Below are positions 25,719 through 35,079 of a DNA stretch of 64,000 nucleotides, piece after piece (the stretch's first letter is position 1; every line of letters starts with the position of its first letter). The notes beneath the pieces were generated by a model. That model searched no databases and had not been told where the DNA came from. It was given only the letters and a program-made list of their open reading frames with translations. The position numbers were made by a program, and so were the translations under genes. The DNA is from Niallia sp. Man26 (GTDB lineage: Bacteria; Bacillota; Bacilli; Bacillales; Cytobacillaceae): NCBI RefSeq assembly GCF_022049065.2, contig NZ_CP095744.1, positions 992,001-1,056,000 of the forward strand, written 5' to 3'.

Positions 25719-26104
25719 CCACAATTATCAGATGGATTAACATTTAGAGGAGCATCTGAGACAGGAAAATTCATTTCTTTCCACGCAGCTATCCCACCAG
25801 ACAACTCTTTTACTTTGTAACCACGCTCTAACAAAAATACTGCTACTTTAGCTGCTGTATTACACCAGACATCCCAACAGTATACAATAATTTCTTTATT
25901 TTTAGGAATTTCATGTATTCGCTCTTGCAACTCTTGTTGAGGAATAATATTAGCATTTTTTATTGTTAGACTTCTTACATGTTCAGGACCGTTTCTTACA
26001 TCAATTAAGAAGTATCTTTCTGGATCGACTTGTGCCGATCTTAAATAATCCATAGGACTAACAGTTGCTTCCAGACGTGCTTTAAAATAATCGAGTGCAT
26101 TCAT
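25712..26104 (-). CDS. Rhodanese-like domain protein
   Basis: This 130-residue single-domain protein has the rhodanese pattern: FLIDVRNGPEHVRSL (about residues 33-47), the active-site loop IVYCWDVWCNTAAK with candidate catalytic Cys near residue 75 and a second Cys five residues later, and ELSGGIAAWKEMNFPV. It ends in CGC, which may bind metal or sulfur. It probably handles sulfane sulfur or a related thiol reaction in the cytoplasm. It overlaps the next gene slightly and follows a MarR gene by 18 nt. Confidence 0.88.
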   Translation of the reverse strand: MNALDYFKARLEATVSPMDYLRSAQVDPERYFLIDVRNGPEHVRSLTIKNANIIPQQELQERIHEIPKNKEIIVYCWDVWCNTAAKVAVFLLERGYKVKELSGGIAAWKEMNFPVSDAPLNVNPSDNCGC

Positions 26105-26122
26105 AAATAAATTCCTCCAGTT

Positions 26123-26542
26123 TTATAGTTGGTTCCAAATTTTCACAAGAAATTCCTTAAGCAATTGTTTTTCTTGATTGTTTAAAGGGGTGAGTACTTC
26201 TAATTCCGTTTCCATTAGAAATTCCCAACGTGAATCTAAAACTTGAGTCCCTTTTGATGTGATTAAAAGACTATAGGATCTTCTATCATTAGGATTTCTA
26301 GTTCTCTCTACAAATCCTAAAGTTTCTAGGTGATCGATATGGCTAACCATTGTCGTCCGATCAATTTGTAGATTTTCGGAAATATCCTTTTGTGAAGAAT
26401 AAGGGTTTCCGCTAATAAATAAAAGGACTCCATATTGTCTAGCATTAATTTTATAAGGGGTCAGTCCTTCAGCAAATTTAGTTTCCATTTGTTGAAGAAC
26501 TTTTCCTAGTAAAAAGCCATAAGATTGATTCCATTTTTCCAA
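26123..26542 (-). CDS. MarR-family transcriptional regulator
   Basis: This 139-residue regulator has the MarR winged helix: INARQYGVLLFISG, QKDISENLQIDRTTMVSHIDHLE (recognition helix) and the wing VERTRNPNDRRSYSLLIT, with dimerisation helices at both ends. An AGGAGG RBS precedes the ATG. It is the first gene of the MarR-rhodanese-EVE operon. An inverted repeat just upstream (26563-26601) is a good autoregulatory operator. The effector is unknown. Confidence 0.92.
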   Translation of the reverse strand: MEKWNQSYGFLLGKVLQQMETKFAEGLTPYKINARQYGVLLFISGNPYSSQKDISENLQIDRTTMVSHIDHLETLGFVERTRNPNDRRSYSLLITSKGTQVLDSRWEFLMETELEVLTPLNNQEKQLLKEFLVKIWNQL

Positions 26543-26562
26543 GTGTAATATTCACCTCCTGG

Positions 26563-26601
26563 ATTAATCAGTTTTACTAATAATCAGCATAACTGATTAA
26601 T
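26563..26601 (-). promoter_or_regulatory. MarR-type operator region
   Basis: ATTAATCAGTT (26563-26573) and AACTGATTAAT (26591-26601) are perfect complements. An inner dyad TAATCAG-N5-CTGATTA (26581-26599) shares the right arm. Two overlapping dyads before a MarR gene suggest cooperative autorepression. Confidence 0.65.
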
Positions 26602-26765
26602 TGTTAAAATTCAAGTACTTACGTTCGTATATAAAATAAATAGTCAGTTAAAGTTTTCCTTTTATCAAATAAAGTTTTTAAGATAAGGTATTTTAACTAG
26701 GGGGGACGACTTCTGATTCTCTTTTTTATGTCAATAAATGACGAAAAAATATAAATTTGTTAACG

Positions 26766-27125
26766 ATTTCACTAAGACAAAACCAGCCAATAGTTTGTCA
26801 ACATCTTTTAATAAAAACTTAAAATCTATAATGGTATACTAAAAATATGCATGCCAAATAACCTTCCTGTATCCTTAGTTTGGAAGGTTTTTCATAGTCT
26901 TGATTGGTTTGGTTACTATGCAATATCTTGGAAAGTGGTTCTGTTCTTTAATAGGGCAAATATCCAGTGTAAAAGTTTATTTGCACACGCAATTACAGCT
27001 ACTTTAAAAAGTTTACCTTCACTACGTTTCTTATCGTAAAATTCTCTTAATCTCTTGTTTCTAGGGATTATTTCATCAGTAGTTTTCTTTTTACGTGAGT
27101 CTCGTATTCCAGATCTCACGGCCAT
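26766..27125 (-). mobile_element. IS110-family element remnant (3' end)
   Basis: The downstream end and last 69 codons of an IS110 transposase remain. The protein piece matches residues 344-412 of the intact copies at 60 of 69 positions by eye, and the following non-coding end is also similar. The rest of the gene is missing and the sequence changes at 27125. It is an older relative, not a recent copy. Confidence 0.85.
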
Positions 27126-27309
27126 GTACTAACTTATGGGAACAATAATGAGATCTTTTTTCACGTATTATATTCTATATATTTAGTATTTAAACCAAAA
27201 AGGTGTACATTTTAGTACATCTTTTTGGAGAGAAAATAGATGAGTTTACAGGATATAATATGTACATTTAAGTATGTTGAACTGATTATTTCATCCATTT
27301 TAATAACTT

Positions 27310-27345
27310 TAAAAACCACTGATATTTACAGTGGTTTTTTATTTA
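27310..27345. terminator. Terminator-like hairpin
   Basis: AAAACCACTG and CAGTGGTTTT enclose a seven-base loop and end in TTTTTTATT. The stem is symmetric enough to work on both strands. No complete gene adjoins it. Confidence 0.65.
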
Positions 27346-27467
27346 TGTCTTAACTGACTTCAAAAATGTGCTATTAACTAGAACATTATATAGAGTAGTG
27401 CTCAGACAATTTAATTAAAAACTCATATTATATTCGTATACAAAATACTTCCGAAAGGAGTAGATAG

Positions 27468-27990
27468 ATGAGTTTATTAAATTTAATCACTAATAGTGGA
27501 TTTGAAACAGGAAATTTAAATGGTTGGGTTTTCCCTGAAAATTCCACTGTTACAAATCAGTATTCTCATTCGGGAACATATTCTGCTTTGCTTGAACAGG
27601 GAATTGAACCGGCCTATATTGGAAAATTTGTCCCTGCCGGAACGGGGGAGAATTTAGAACTTATTGTATCTTTAGCTAAGGATAGTAATTTACAGTCTCC
27701 TGCAGTGTTAATTCAAGTTTTCTTTTTTGGACAAAATTTTGAGCTTATAGGAACTGGTTTATCGACCTATCTTCCAGCAAACAGGCTACCAAATGCACAA
27801 ACAGCGATTGGCAAGAAGTATATTTAACAACTAGTACAGCACCTGCGGGTACTACTCAAGCATATTTGCTTATAAACTAAATACCGTTAGCAGCTGCTTC
27901 TAATATTTTAATTGATGATGTAGCGCTGCTAACTGCCACTGGAATAATAGGACCAACGGGTCCAGCGGGACCAACAGGAGCAACAGCACT
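27468..27990 (+). pseudogene. Collagen-like protein with NTTRR-F1-type N-terminal domain, broken
   Basis: The first 110 or so codons from the ATG at 27468 (AAAGGAG upstream) give NLITNSGFETGNLNGWVFPE and later the IQVFFFGQNFELIGTGLST stretch. This is the N-terminal domain found before collagen repeats in Bacillus surface or exosporium proteins. A one-base frameshift near 27800 moves the frame to DWQEVYLTTSTAPAGTTQAY. A TAA follows at 27878-27880, then ILIDDVALLTATG and three collagen triplets (GPTGPAGPTGA). The repeat region is almost wholly lost, and the frame then runs into a chemoreceptor fragment. Confidence 0.8.
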
Positions 27991-28245
27991 TAATGATACT
28001 TTAAAAGAATTGCAGAATTCTAACCTAACAATTGCAAAATCAATTAATAACGAAAATAAAGAAAACAAACAATAAATACTTATTTTTGTTACTGGTATTG
28101 TTGTATTGGCACTAATAACTCTAAGTATCATCATCAGCCGAATGATTGTTCGTCCTATTAAAGAGGTTAAAGGCTTACTTATGGAAGCTGAAAATGGTGA
28201 TTTTAGTGTTAAAGGTAATTATGCATCTAAGGATGAAATTGGCGA
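27991..28245 (+). pseudogene. Methyl-accepting chemotaxis protein fragment (TM2 and HAMP)
   Basis: In the same frame as the collagen-like remnant, and after a TAA at 28073-28075, the sequence gives a membrane segment (ILIFVTGIVVLALITLSIII) followed by a HAMP start (SRMIVRPIKEVKGLLMEAEN, then GDFSVKGNYASKDEIGDL). This is typical of chemoreceptors. The helix just before it (NDTLKELQNSNLTIAKSI) may be the end of the sensing domain. Both ends are truncated, so it is a gene fragment. Confidence 0.75.
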
Positions 28246-28993
28246 TCTCAAAAGGAACTGCATCCTCGCTTGTTCCTATTGCGTTCAGCTTTTCTGGACT
28301 GCTTGTGGAGATTGTCTTTAATCCTCCGAGTATGTCCCCGTTTCCAAGAACAAAAAGTCCTATGATAGGAATTAACGTACATATGGCAATGAGACCAATG
28401 CCGATTAGACTGTCAGATACAGCGATTGCCTTCATTCCTCCAAATACTGCAAACAATGCTCCAATGATTCCTATAACCCAAACCATAGTCCATACTGACT
28501 GAGTGTAGGATAAACCAGTTAAGTTAGGAAGATCAAACAGTTTTAACACTCCGAGTGCTCCAGAATAAAGGGTTGAGGGAATTGTTACCAAAACATAGCC
28601 AAGCATAAACAGTACTACCACCATTTTGCGCACATCTTCATCAAAACGGTCTCTCAAAAACTGTGATAATGTAGTAAAAGCAACTCCTAAATAACGCGGC
28701 AACAGGATGAGTGCCATGATAATGATGGCCATAACAGAGGTGACTTCCCAAGCCATACTGGTCATGTTTCCTCCGTATGCTTGTCCGTTAAGTCCTACCA
28801 TTTGTTCGGCTGACAAGTTATTTAAGATGAGAGCGCTTGCAATAAATCCACCAGACATTCCTCTGCCTGCAAGAAAGTAACCCTCAGTTGTGTCATTAAT
28901 ACCTCTTGATTTCCGATAATGTATAAACTCCGATAATTGCAATAAAAAAACACTCGATAATAAAGTGAACCAAATGCTGCTGTTTCCTTCCAT
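28246..28993 (-). pseudogene. Sodium:solute symporter (SSS family), C-terminally truncated
   Basis: From an ATG at 28993 with AAAGGA upstream, about 250 residues of an SSS symporter are intact: FIHYRKSRGINDTTEGYFLA, then GRGMSGGFIASALILNNLSAEQ, and several membrane helices. Homology ends at about 28246, in the middle of the protein (normal length is about 500 or more residues), exactly where the chemoreceptor fragment from the other strand ends. The frame then runs on for 23 unrelated residues. The substrate cannot be told. Confidence 0.8.
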
Positions 28994-29256
28994 TCCATCA
29001 ATTCCTTTCATCCAAATCCTAAGTAGGTTAACTACTCGCTTAGTTCTGCAAGCAAAGAGAAGATACTCAACATAGTAAGGTGAAAGGCGAAAGATGTTAC
29101 CAGATCTATATTCAACGTTAGCGATAGCCCTTTATATATACTTGTATTAATAAAGGCTATTCTTTATTTGATATTAAAGTTTAAAGACAAAGGTTTCTTT
29201 GCATTTATGTAATAGCACTGTATTTTGGTTCCTTAGTTAAATAAACTGTTTTAATG

Positions 29257-29285
29257 ACCACCTGTAGGGTGGTTATTTCTTTTTA
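29257..29285 (+). terminator. Terminator-like hairpin
   Basis: GACCACC with GGTGGTTA around TGTAG, then TTTCTTTTT. The gap 29012-29310 otherwise shows no gene. Confidence 0.6.
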
Positions 29286-29310
29286 GAAGTGAGCAATCTC
29301 ATGGTAGGTA

Positions 29311-29349
29311 TTGACAGAATCATTTATATTAGATATATTGTGTATACAC
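29311..29349 (+). promoter_or_regulatory. Promoter and operator of the YtrA-type ABC operon
   Basis: TTGACA (29311-29316), a 17-nt spacer and TATATT (29334-29339) form a strong promoter. A perfect palindrome GTGTATACAC (29340-29349) lies right after the -10 box, over the expected start, a good site for the GntR/YtrA-type repressor encoded last in the operon. Confidence 0.75.
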
Positions 29350-29383
29350 GATAATCACAATTTAATGAGGAGGGATGTATAGA

Positions 29384-30238
29384 GTGCTTGCATTGGACAT
29401 TCGAAACGTAAATAAGAGTTACCAAAACTTTCAACTTAAAAACGTATCATTCCAACTGGAGAAAGGCTATATTATGGGTTTTATCGGTGCTAACGGCGCA
29501 GGGAAGACCACGACGATACAATCAATTTTGAATATGACCCACATGGATAGCGGGGAAATTCACATATTGGGGAAAAATATGGTTGAGTACGAACTTGAGT
29601 TGAAGCAGGAAATTGGATATGCCATGGGCGGCGTAGACTTTTATACCCGAAGCAAAGTAAAGGCCTTGACTGATGTAATTAAGAGGTTCTATGCCAATTG
29701 GGATAATGAAACGTACAGCAATTACCTTCGGAAATTCAAGTTGGATGAAAACAAAAGGATTGCCGAACTATCGATGGGAATGAAGGTGAAATACAGTATT
29801 GCCATTGCCTTATCCCATGGGGCAAAACTTCTTATTCTTGACGAACCGACCAGCGGGCTTGACCCGGTTGCAAGGGACGAATTGTTGGATATCTTCCAAG
29901 GACTCGTCGCTGACGGAGAAATTAGTATTTTGTTCTCGACCCATATTACTACAGATTTAGAGAAATGCGCTGATTTTATAACCTTCATTGAAAATGGGCA
30001 AATCGTCCGCAGTGGTGAGAAGGAAGAGTTTAAAGAGTCTTATCTTATTCTAAATGGTGCCACAACTCAACTGCACCAAGTGAAGGACAGATTGATCTCC
30101 TATAAGATAAATTCATTTGGATTTACGGGTTTGATTCTTGCAAAAGACTACGATTTCTCATGGAACATGAAGGCAGTAACACCGAGCCTTGAGGAGATTA
30201 TGGTTTATTTTGCGAAGAAGGAGGTTGTGTATGTATAA
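29384..30238 (+). CDS. ABC transporter ATP-binding protein (YtrB-like)
   Basis: The GTG at 29384 lies nine nt after AGGAGGG; the ATG at 29375 touches the RBS and is unlikely. The product of about 284 residues has Walker A (GANGAGKTT, about residue 38), the signature LSMGMK (about residue 128) and Walker B LLILDEPTSGLDP (about 149). The signature is LSMGMK rather than LSGGQ, which is common in this subfamily. Together with the membrane protein and the GntR regulator next to it, it forms a YtrA-type operon, often induced by cell-wall antibiotics. Export role is inferred. Confidence 0.92.
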   Translation: MLALDIRNVNKSYQNFQLKNVSFQLEKGYIMGFIGANGAGKTTTIQSILNMTHMDSGEIHILGKNMVEYELELKQEIGYAMGGVDFYTRSKVKALTDVIKRFYANWDNETYSNYLRKFKLDENKRIAELSMGMKVKYSIAIALSHGAKLLILDEPTSGLDPVARDELLDIFQGLVADGEISILFSTHITTDLEKCADFITFIENGQIVRSGEKEEFKESYLILNGATTQLHQVKDRLISYKINSFGFTGLILAKDYDFSWNMKAVTPSLEEIMVYFAKKEVVYV

Positions 30239-30884
30239 TCTGGTGATGAAAGATGTTAGATTGGCTGTCCCACCCTTTTTTTTCCTGTTTCCTTTCTTGT
30301 TTGGTGCTTTAATGCTCATTCCGGGTTGGATTTACTTTATTGTCCTGCTATATTTCTGCTGGATTACGATTCCGAATGTGTTCAACCAATTTAAAGCGCA
30401 AAACGATTTGATGTTTACGTCCGTGTTACCCGTTGCCAAAAAAGATATGGTAAAGGCAAGGATAATCGTTATCGTCGGCTTAGAGCTGTTGCATATTGTG
30501 ACTGCGGCGATTTTCGGTTCCGTTTCCCTGATTTTATATCCAAATGTAACCTATTATTTCTTCCCACCAAATATGGGTTTCTGGGGCTTAAACCTTATCA
30601 TGCTTGCAATTTTTAACATCATCTTTATCCCGATGTTTTATAAGACGGCTTATAGATTTGGCTTTGCGCTGTGCGCAGCTGTTACGGCCGCCATGCTTTT
30701 CGCCGGAATCTCGCAATGGCTTGGCATTCAAAATCCTATATTGAATGGTATTTTCTATGGAACCGATGCACAAGAAATGACGCTTCAAACATTCATTTTA
30801 ATTGCTGGAATTTTGGTCTTTGCGTTGCTCTCCTTCATCGCCTATCGGCTTGCGGTCAAACGATTCCTTCGAGTGGAAATTTAA
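30231..30884 (+). CDS. ABC-2 type membrane permease of the YtrA-type operon
   Basis: The ATG at 30231 follows GGAGG and overlaps the ATPase gene by eight nt. The 217-residue protein has about six hydrophobic segments and the pattern of small ABC permeases of bacteriocin or lantibiotic type exporters (VKDVRLAV-like start, QFKAQNDLMFTSVLPVAKKD). It is the membrane partner of the preceding ATPase. The stop overlaps the next start (TAATG). The substrate is unknown. Confidence 0.88.
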   Translation: MYNLVMKDVRLAVPPFFFLFPFLFGALMLIPGWIYFIVLLYFCWITIPNVFNQFKAQNDLMFTSVLPVAKKDMVKARIIVIVGLELLHIVTAAIFGSVSLILYPNVTYYFFPPNMGFWGLNLIMLAIFNIIFIPMFYKTAYRFGFALCAAVTAAMLFAGISQWLGIQNPILNGIFYGTDAQEMTLQTFILIAGILVFALLSFIAYRLAVKRFLRVEI

Positions 30885-31249
30885 TGAACATCGCAATCTC
30901 GAACGCATCTGACAAACCAATTTATCAGCAGCTTTATGAGCAAATTAGCTCCCAGATTCTAAAAGGAGAGTTGGAAAACGGCTATTGTCTCCCACCGATC
31001 CGACAAGCAGCTAAGGAGCTTACCATCAGTGTGATTACCGTTAAAAAGGCTTGGGAAGAACTAGAAAGATGCGGGTTGATCCATACCATAAAGGGAAAGG
31101 GTTGTTTTGTCGCCGAACTATCCAATGATATAAAAATGCAAATTCGTAATGAAATGATTCTTAATCAAATGGTTCTCGATACCTCCTACTACAAATCCTT
31201 CGGCCTTACCTTGGATGAGGTGTTGGAGATGATAAAGAAGGTATATTAG
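30884..31249 (+). CDS. GntR-family regulator, YtrA subfamily
   Basis: The 121-residue protein begins with a GntR winged helix (KPIYQQLYEQISSQILKGEL, then PPIRQAAKELTISVITVKKAW) and has only a short C-terminal part of about 50 residues, as in the YtrA subfamily. The ATG overlaps the permease stop by one base. Such regulators repress their own operon from a palindrome at the start site; GTGTATACAC at 29340 fits. In contrast to the usual order (regulator first), it is the last gene here. A strong terminator follows. Confidence 0.92.
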   Translation: MNIAISNASDKPIYQQLYEQISSQILKGELENGYCLPPIRQAAKELTISVITVKKAWEELERCGLIHTIKGKGCFVAELSNDIKMQIRNEMILNQMVLDTSYYKSFGLTLDEVLEMIKKVY

Positions 31250-31255
31250 GGAAGA

Positions 31256-31291
31256 GGGGGGAGCTGTAGCAACAGCTCCCCCCGTTTTTTG
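31256..31291 (+). terminator. Strong terminator of the YtrA-type operon
   Basis: A 12-bp GC-rich stem (GGGGGAGCTGT with ACAGCTCCCCC) and tetraloop AGCA are followed by GTTTTTTG. Confidence 0.95.
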
Positions 31292-31607
31292 TGATATGCA
31301 CAATGCATTGAACCTACCATAAGTAGAATAAGCGAGTGTGATATATATTTAAAGAATGACGGAGATTAAACGATAAGTTTTATAACAGGGATCTTCAACT
31401 ATATTTTTTTTGAAGTAGACACGAATAAAAGACTAATTAAAAGATTAGATAGGAGAGGTGATTAATTGGAACTCTTTGATATATAAATACTTTCTTTAAA
31501 GGCATAAATTAGGCAGGATACCTTAAATGGCAAAGAGAATAACTCCATTTTACCGAATAAAAGAAAATTGAGTATTTTTCTTTTGAAAATAGCATAGAAG
31601 TAATTGT

Positions 31608-31899
31608 TTAGAGTTATAAGAGGTTAAAGAAAAGCAATACAAGAACATTTCTAAGTTTAGGAGAAATTATTTCATTACAAGCTTTATAGGGATTAGTTGA
31701 TGGAATCTTAAAAGAATACCCAGAGATGGTTGATAATCTGTCGGTTATACTGGTGCAACAAGTAATTTCGGTTATTTTTAATGAAAGGTGAATTATCAGT
31801 AGAAATCCACAAACATGGTTATTGAACACTATTTTTACACCTTATAAAGAACTTGCTAGTAGGTTAATTAAAATGAAGATGAGAGCGGTGATACCATGA
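31608..31899 (+). pseudogene. TetR-like regulator remnant (C-terminal part)
   Basis: Scattered open pieces in several frames precede a clean final stretch, NPQTWLLNTIFTPYKELASR, whose stop overlaps the next start as ATGA. The overlap shows that a coding gene once ended here and was coupled to the monooxygenase. The final helix pattern fits the C-terminus of a TetR/AcrR regulator, a usual partner of such enzymes. The N-terminal DNA-binding part cannot be read with confidence. The region 31310-31600 shows no recognisable gene. Confidence 0.4.
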
Positions 31900-33059
31900 A
31901 AGCAATTATCATAGGCGCAGGCATAGGAGGACTTAGCACAGCTATTGCTCTTCGGAAAATAGGGATTGACGTGAACGTTTTTGAAAGCAAGGATGAAGTA
32001 CGTTTCTCAGGTGCAGGTCTTGCAATTAGCGCGAATGCTGTCCGGGCATTGCAGGAGTTAGGTGTAGGTGACCAGGTTGTTCGGGAAGGGAAGGTATTGG
32101 AGGAACTTCGTATCCTAACACCCACTGGGAAAGTCCTGCAACGGAAGGAGACAGCGTTAATAAGCCCCAAGTATGGAATTGACAATGTGGCGATTGAGCG
32201 TGGAAAGCTCCTGGAATTGCTAATGAGAGCTTTAGGTCAAGAGCAACTTGTCCATACTGGAAAGACTTGTAGGCGTTTTGAACAAAATGCTTTTGGGGTG
32301 ACAGTAGAGTTTGAAGACGGTTCATCGGAGGAAGGAGATTTGCTAATCGCTGCGGACGGCATTCACTCCACCATTCGTGAGACACTGCTACCTAATGCAA
32401 AACCACGGTATGCAGGATATACCTGTTGGAGGGCGGTTGTCCAGACAGGTCCAAATTTGAAGGAATATGACTCGAAATTATTTACAGAAACTTGGGGTCG
32501 TAAGGGACGCTTCGGCTTGGTTCCTTTGCCGGACAACCGAATCTATTGGTTTGCATGTGTTAATGCCAAAGTAGATGAACCTCAATTTTAAACTTTTACT
32601 GTGCAGAATTTACTCAAGATTTTTGAAGGCTACCACGAGCCAATCCCTGGCATACTGGCGCAATCGTCTGTTCACCAATTTCTCCACCATGATATTTATG
32701 ATTTGCCACCAATCGAGCGCTTTGCATTTGGAAACATTGTTCTGCTCGGTGACTCGGCTCATGCCATGACGCCCAATATGGGGCAAGGGGCCGGACAGTC
32801 TATTGAAGATGCAGTTATTCTCGCAGGACACTTAAAACGGAGTGCTACAATTAAAGAGGCATTGAAAAGATATGAAGACGAACGAATTGGGCGGACCAGT
32901 CTAATTGCAAAAATGTCAAACCGAATTGGAAGGGTTGCACAGTTGAATAACCGCGTTTCAGTATCTCTTCGAGATTCACTATTTCCTCATATACCAGCCA
33001 AGGTTATGGAGAAACAGTTGAAATATCTGTATGATGTGAAGTTCGAAGGGTTGCTGTAA
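31896..33059 (+). pseudogene. FAD-dependent aromatic monooxygenase, one nonsense stop
   Basis: A single frame of 387 sense codons gives a complete FAD monooxygenase interrupted only by a TAA at 32589-32591. The first part has the FAD dinucleotide motif IIGAGIGGLSTAIALRKIG and DLLIAADGIHS. The second has GNIVLLGDSAHAMTPNMGQG, the second FAD motif. Both parts are in the same frame, so one change (for example AAA to TAA) explains it. Length agrees with PHBH-like enzymes. The dead neighbours on both sides suggest a decaying locus; stop readthrough is possible but unlikely. Confidence 0.9.
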
Positions 33060-33124
33060 ATAACTTGAATTTAAATTAGCTGTAAACGGGACTGCAGGGC
33101 TCATGAAGAACAAGTCTAATCTAA

Positions 33125-33249
33125 ATTCCCTAAAGAGCTTATGATGATGGTTATATGATATCCATTGGAACAAGTTGCTGAAGCTCACCGCTACATGGAA
33201 AAGGGGCACGAAAAGGGTATGTCATTATAACTTTGGCGTTAGATTGAGG
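33125..33249 (+). pseudogene. MDR-family quinone oxidoreductase / alcohol dehydrogenase, C-terminal remnant
   Basis: Translation gives YPLEQVAEAHRYMEKGHEKG followed, after a one-base shift, by YVIIT. This is the characteristic end of zinc-independent medium-chain oxidoreductases. A stop lies just before it and the rest of the gene is missing. It probably belonged with the broken monooxygenase upstream. Confidence 0.65.
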
Positions 33250-33293
33250 AATTGTGTTAATGGGGTCAGGAAACACATATAACTTCTCTTCTT

Positions 33294-33321
33294 AAACTAA
33301 CAGGGACGTTAGTTTAACTAG
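33294..33321 (+). repeat. Family B repeat, type 2
   Basis: AAACTAACAGGGACGTTAGT and TTAACTAG match the CTAACAGGG-GTTTAGTT core. The remaining gap 33322-33610 has no gene; a short RBS precedes 33611. Confidence 0.5.
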
Positions 33322-33610
33322 AATTATAATAGACCGGATAATTTTGAATCTAATTTTTTCCTCCTAATACGAAAGGAATAACTACGCTTAATCAACCCAA
33401 TCATTAATTAGGATAAAAAGTCAGCCCATAAAATATTAGTACGAATTAAAAAAACAATTATGATTAAAAAATTCCTTTCTTTTTTAGTACGAGTTTGCAG
33501 TGGAAATTTACCTAATCATTGATAGTAATAGACACAGAACAAGCATTAAAGCTAAAATAATGAAACGTAGAAAAATAATGATGGGAAAAGAGATGTAAGG
33601 TTGGTGTAAT

Positions 33611-34156
33611 ATGAAAGTTTATACAGTACAACGGTTAGAAACATATTACCGAATGAGGGAACAAGGATATTTAATCGGTGATGAGAAGTTCGTTTGGGAA
33701 GACTTTAAGAAACCTTACCAATGGATGATGAAGCAAATGGAAAAGAAGATTGAAGGATACAACGGAAAGGACTACCCTATTTGGGTTTGGAAGAGAAAAG
33801 TTAATAGAAATGAACATGCTTTGCTTAGTAAAGGGATAAAAGGAGTAATACTTACTTTAGAAATACCTGAAGATAAAATTTTATGGTCTGACTTTGATCA
33901 TTGGCATTTTGTACTTAATAATGGTCCAATTACAGAGTCAGAGGACGAATGGGAAAGATATTTAGAGGATGAGGAGAGTTATCCTACTGAAGATTCGTGG
34001 GAAAAAATTTTTGACTTTAATCTATTGAGAAGTCTCGATAATGACTGGAATGGTAAATTCAATGAAGACTGGATTCAAGGTGTTACACCAAAGATTACTA
34101 TGAGTATGGTCAAAAAAGTAACAAGATTTATTGCTAAAGGTAGTAAACATTATTAA
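33611..34156 (+). CDS. DUF3841-domain protein
   Basis: This 181-residue protein resembles the DUF3841 family. It begins VYTVQRLETYYRMREQGYLI, has a WVWKRKVNRNEH block near residue 60 and a VILTLEIPEDKILWSDFDHW block near residue 80. An acidic stretch (about 108-130) follows, with a C-terminal part rich in W and D. Membrane segments are absent, so it is probably cytoplasmic. The function of the family is unknown. It stands alone between two family B repeats, which gives it the look of a single-gene cassette. Confidence 0.8.
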   Translation: MKVYTVQRLETYYRMREQGYLIGDEKFVWEDFKKPYQWMMKQMEKKIEGYNGKDYPIWVWKRKVNRNEHALLSKGIKGVILTLEIPEDKILWSDFDHWHFVLNNGPITESEDEWERYLEDEESYPTEDSWEKIFDFNLLRSLDNDWNGKFNEDWIQGVTPKITMSMVKKVTRFIAKGSKHY

Positions 34157-34217
34157 TCCCTTTCTTATTAAAAGTCTTTCTCTCTGTGGATAAAGGTAAA
34201 ATGCAAATATTTTGGAA

Positions 34218-34250
34218 CAAACTTGGCAGCATTTCTGTATTAAAGGAAAA
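34218..34250 (+). repeat. Family B repeat, type 1
   Basis: ACTTGGCAGCATTTCTGTAT and TAAAGGAAAA match the type-1 core (GGCAGCATTCCTGTAATAAATGAA) and lie 60 nt after DUF3841. Confidence 0.6.
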
Positions 34251-34573
34251 TTTGTAAAATAATATATTTAGGCTATAGTTGAATTAGAGGAAAATCCTAT
34301 ATATCCAAAATTAATCTGACACGCCCCTATAGATTATATTTAATATTATTATCGCCTTGTGCCAGATAAAAAAGTAAAAGTATATTCGTATTTCAAGAAG
34401 CTTAATTGCTACCAGATAAATTTAGCAACAAAACGACCAAAAAGGTAAAAAATTACTTGCATAATAATAGTATGTAGTTTAATTAACAGACAAGAGAAGA
34501 AGTATAAACAAGAAATATAAAATCTGTAAGTCTCGTTAAATTCTTATTAACGCTTAATAATTTTGGTTGAAAA

Positions 34574-34705
34574 AGAGTCTAATCCCTTGGTATATAAAGG
34601 ATTAGACTCTTTTTTATTATATTCAATTTTATTCTAAGAAGGATTAACGTTTATTTTAGAGGATAACGCTCATTTCTACGTGAAACTGCGTATTTAAGAG
34701 AATCA
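34574..34705 (+). repeat. Family R hairpin repeat, copy 3 (best stem)
   Basis: A perfect 12-bp stem (AGAGTCTAATCC with GGATTAGACTCT) encloses the loop CTTGGTATATAAA and is followed by TTTTTATTATATTCAATTTT. The tail AAGGATTAACGTTTATTTTA, then GATAACGCTCATTTCTACG, ends it. Upstream, GAAGAAGTATAAACAAG at 34497 also recurs at 53176. The stretch 34251-34570 is otherwise empty. Confidence 0.8.
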
Positions 34706-34844
34706 TCCCACAAAGCTATTATTGATTTAAACTAACTGATAATCTCCATTCGTTTGTTTAAAAAATAAACCTTCATTTTTGTAGAACTGATAATTCTATG
34801 TATCTCTATATTAATTTAAGTTGCGAACTATGTACAGGAGACAA

Positions 34845-34873
34845 AGGCTAACAGGGAATTTAGTTTAACAAGG
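34845..34873 (+). repeat. Family B repeat, type 2
   Basis: GGCTAACAGGGAATTTAGTT then TAACAAGG, between family R copy 3 and the DinB gene. Nothing else is recognised up to 35079. Confidence 0.55.
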
Positions 34874-35079
34874 TAACTTAGATGTAATTTTAACTTGTTG
34901 AGTTTTTTACGATAGGAGGTTCATCTTTCTTAAAAAATAGATAATTTCAGTTCGTGAAAATGGGGTAGCATCAAACGTAAAAAAGTATTTTTAATAGGTT
35001 AAACATGTAGCCAACAGGATTAATGTATACCTTTCTTGAATAAATTAAAATAGGTGAAAAAAGGGGGATATATATTAAT

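Noticed and set aside
28106..28502. Plus-strand frames at 28106-28321 and 28146-28502
   Set aside because: The first is the chemoreceptor remnant running into the antisense of the symporter; the second is noise.
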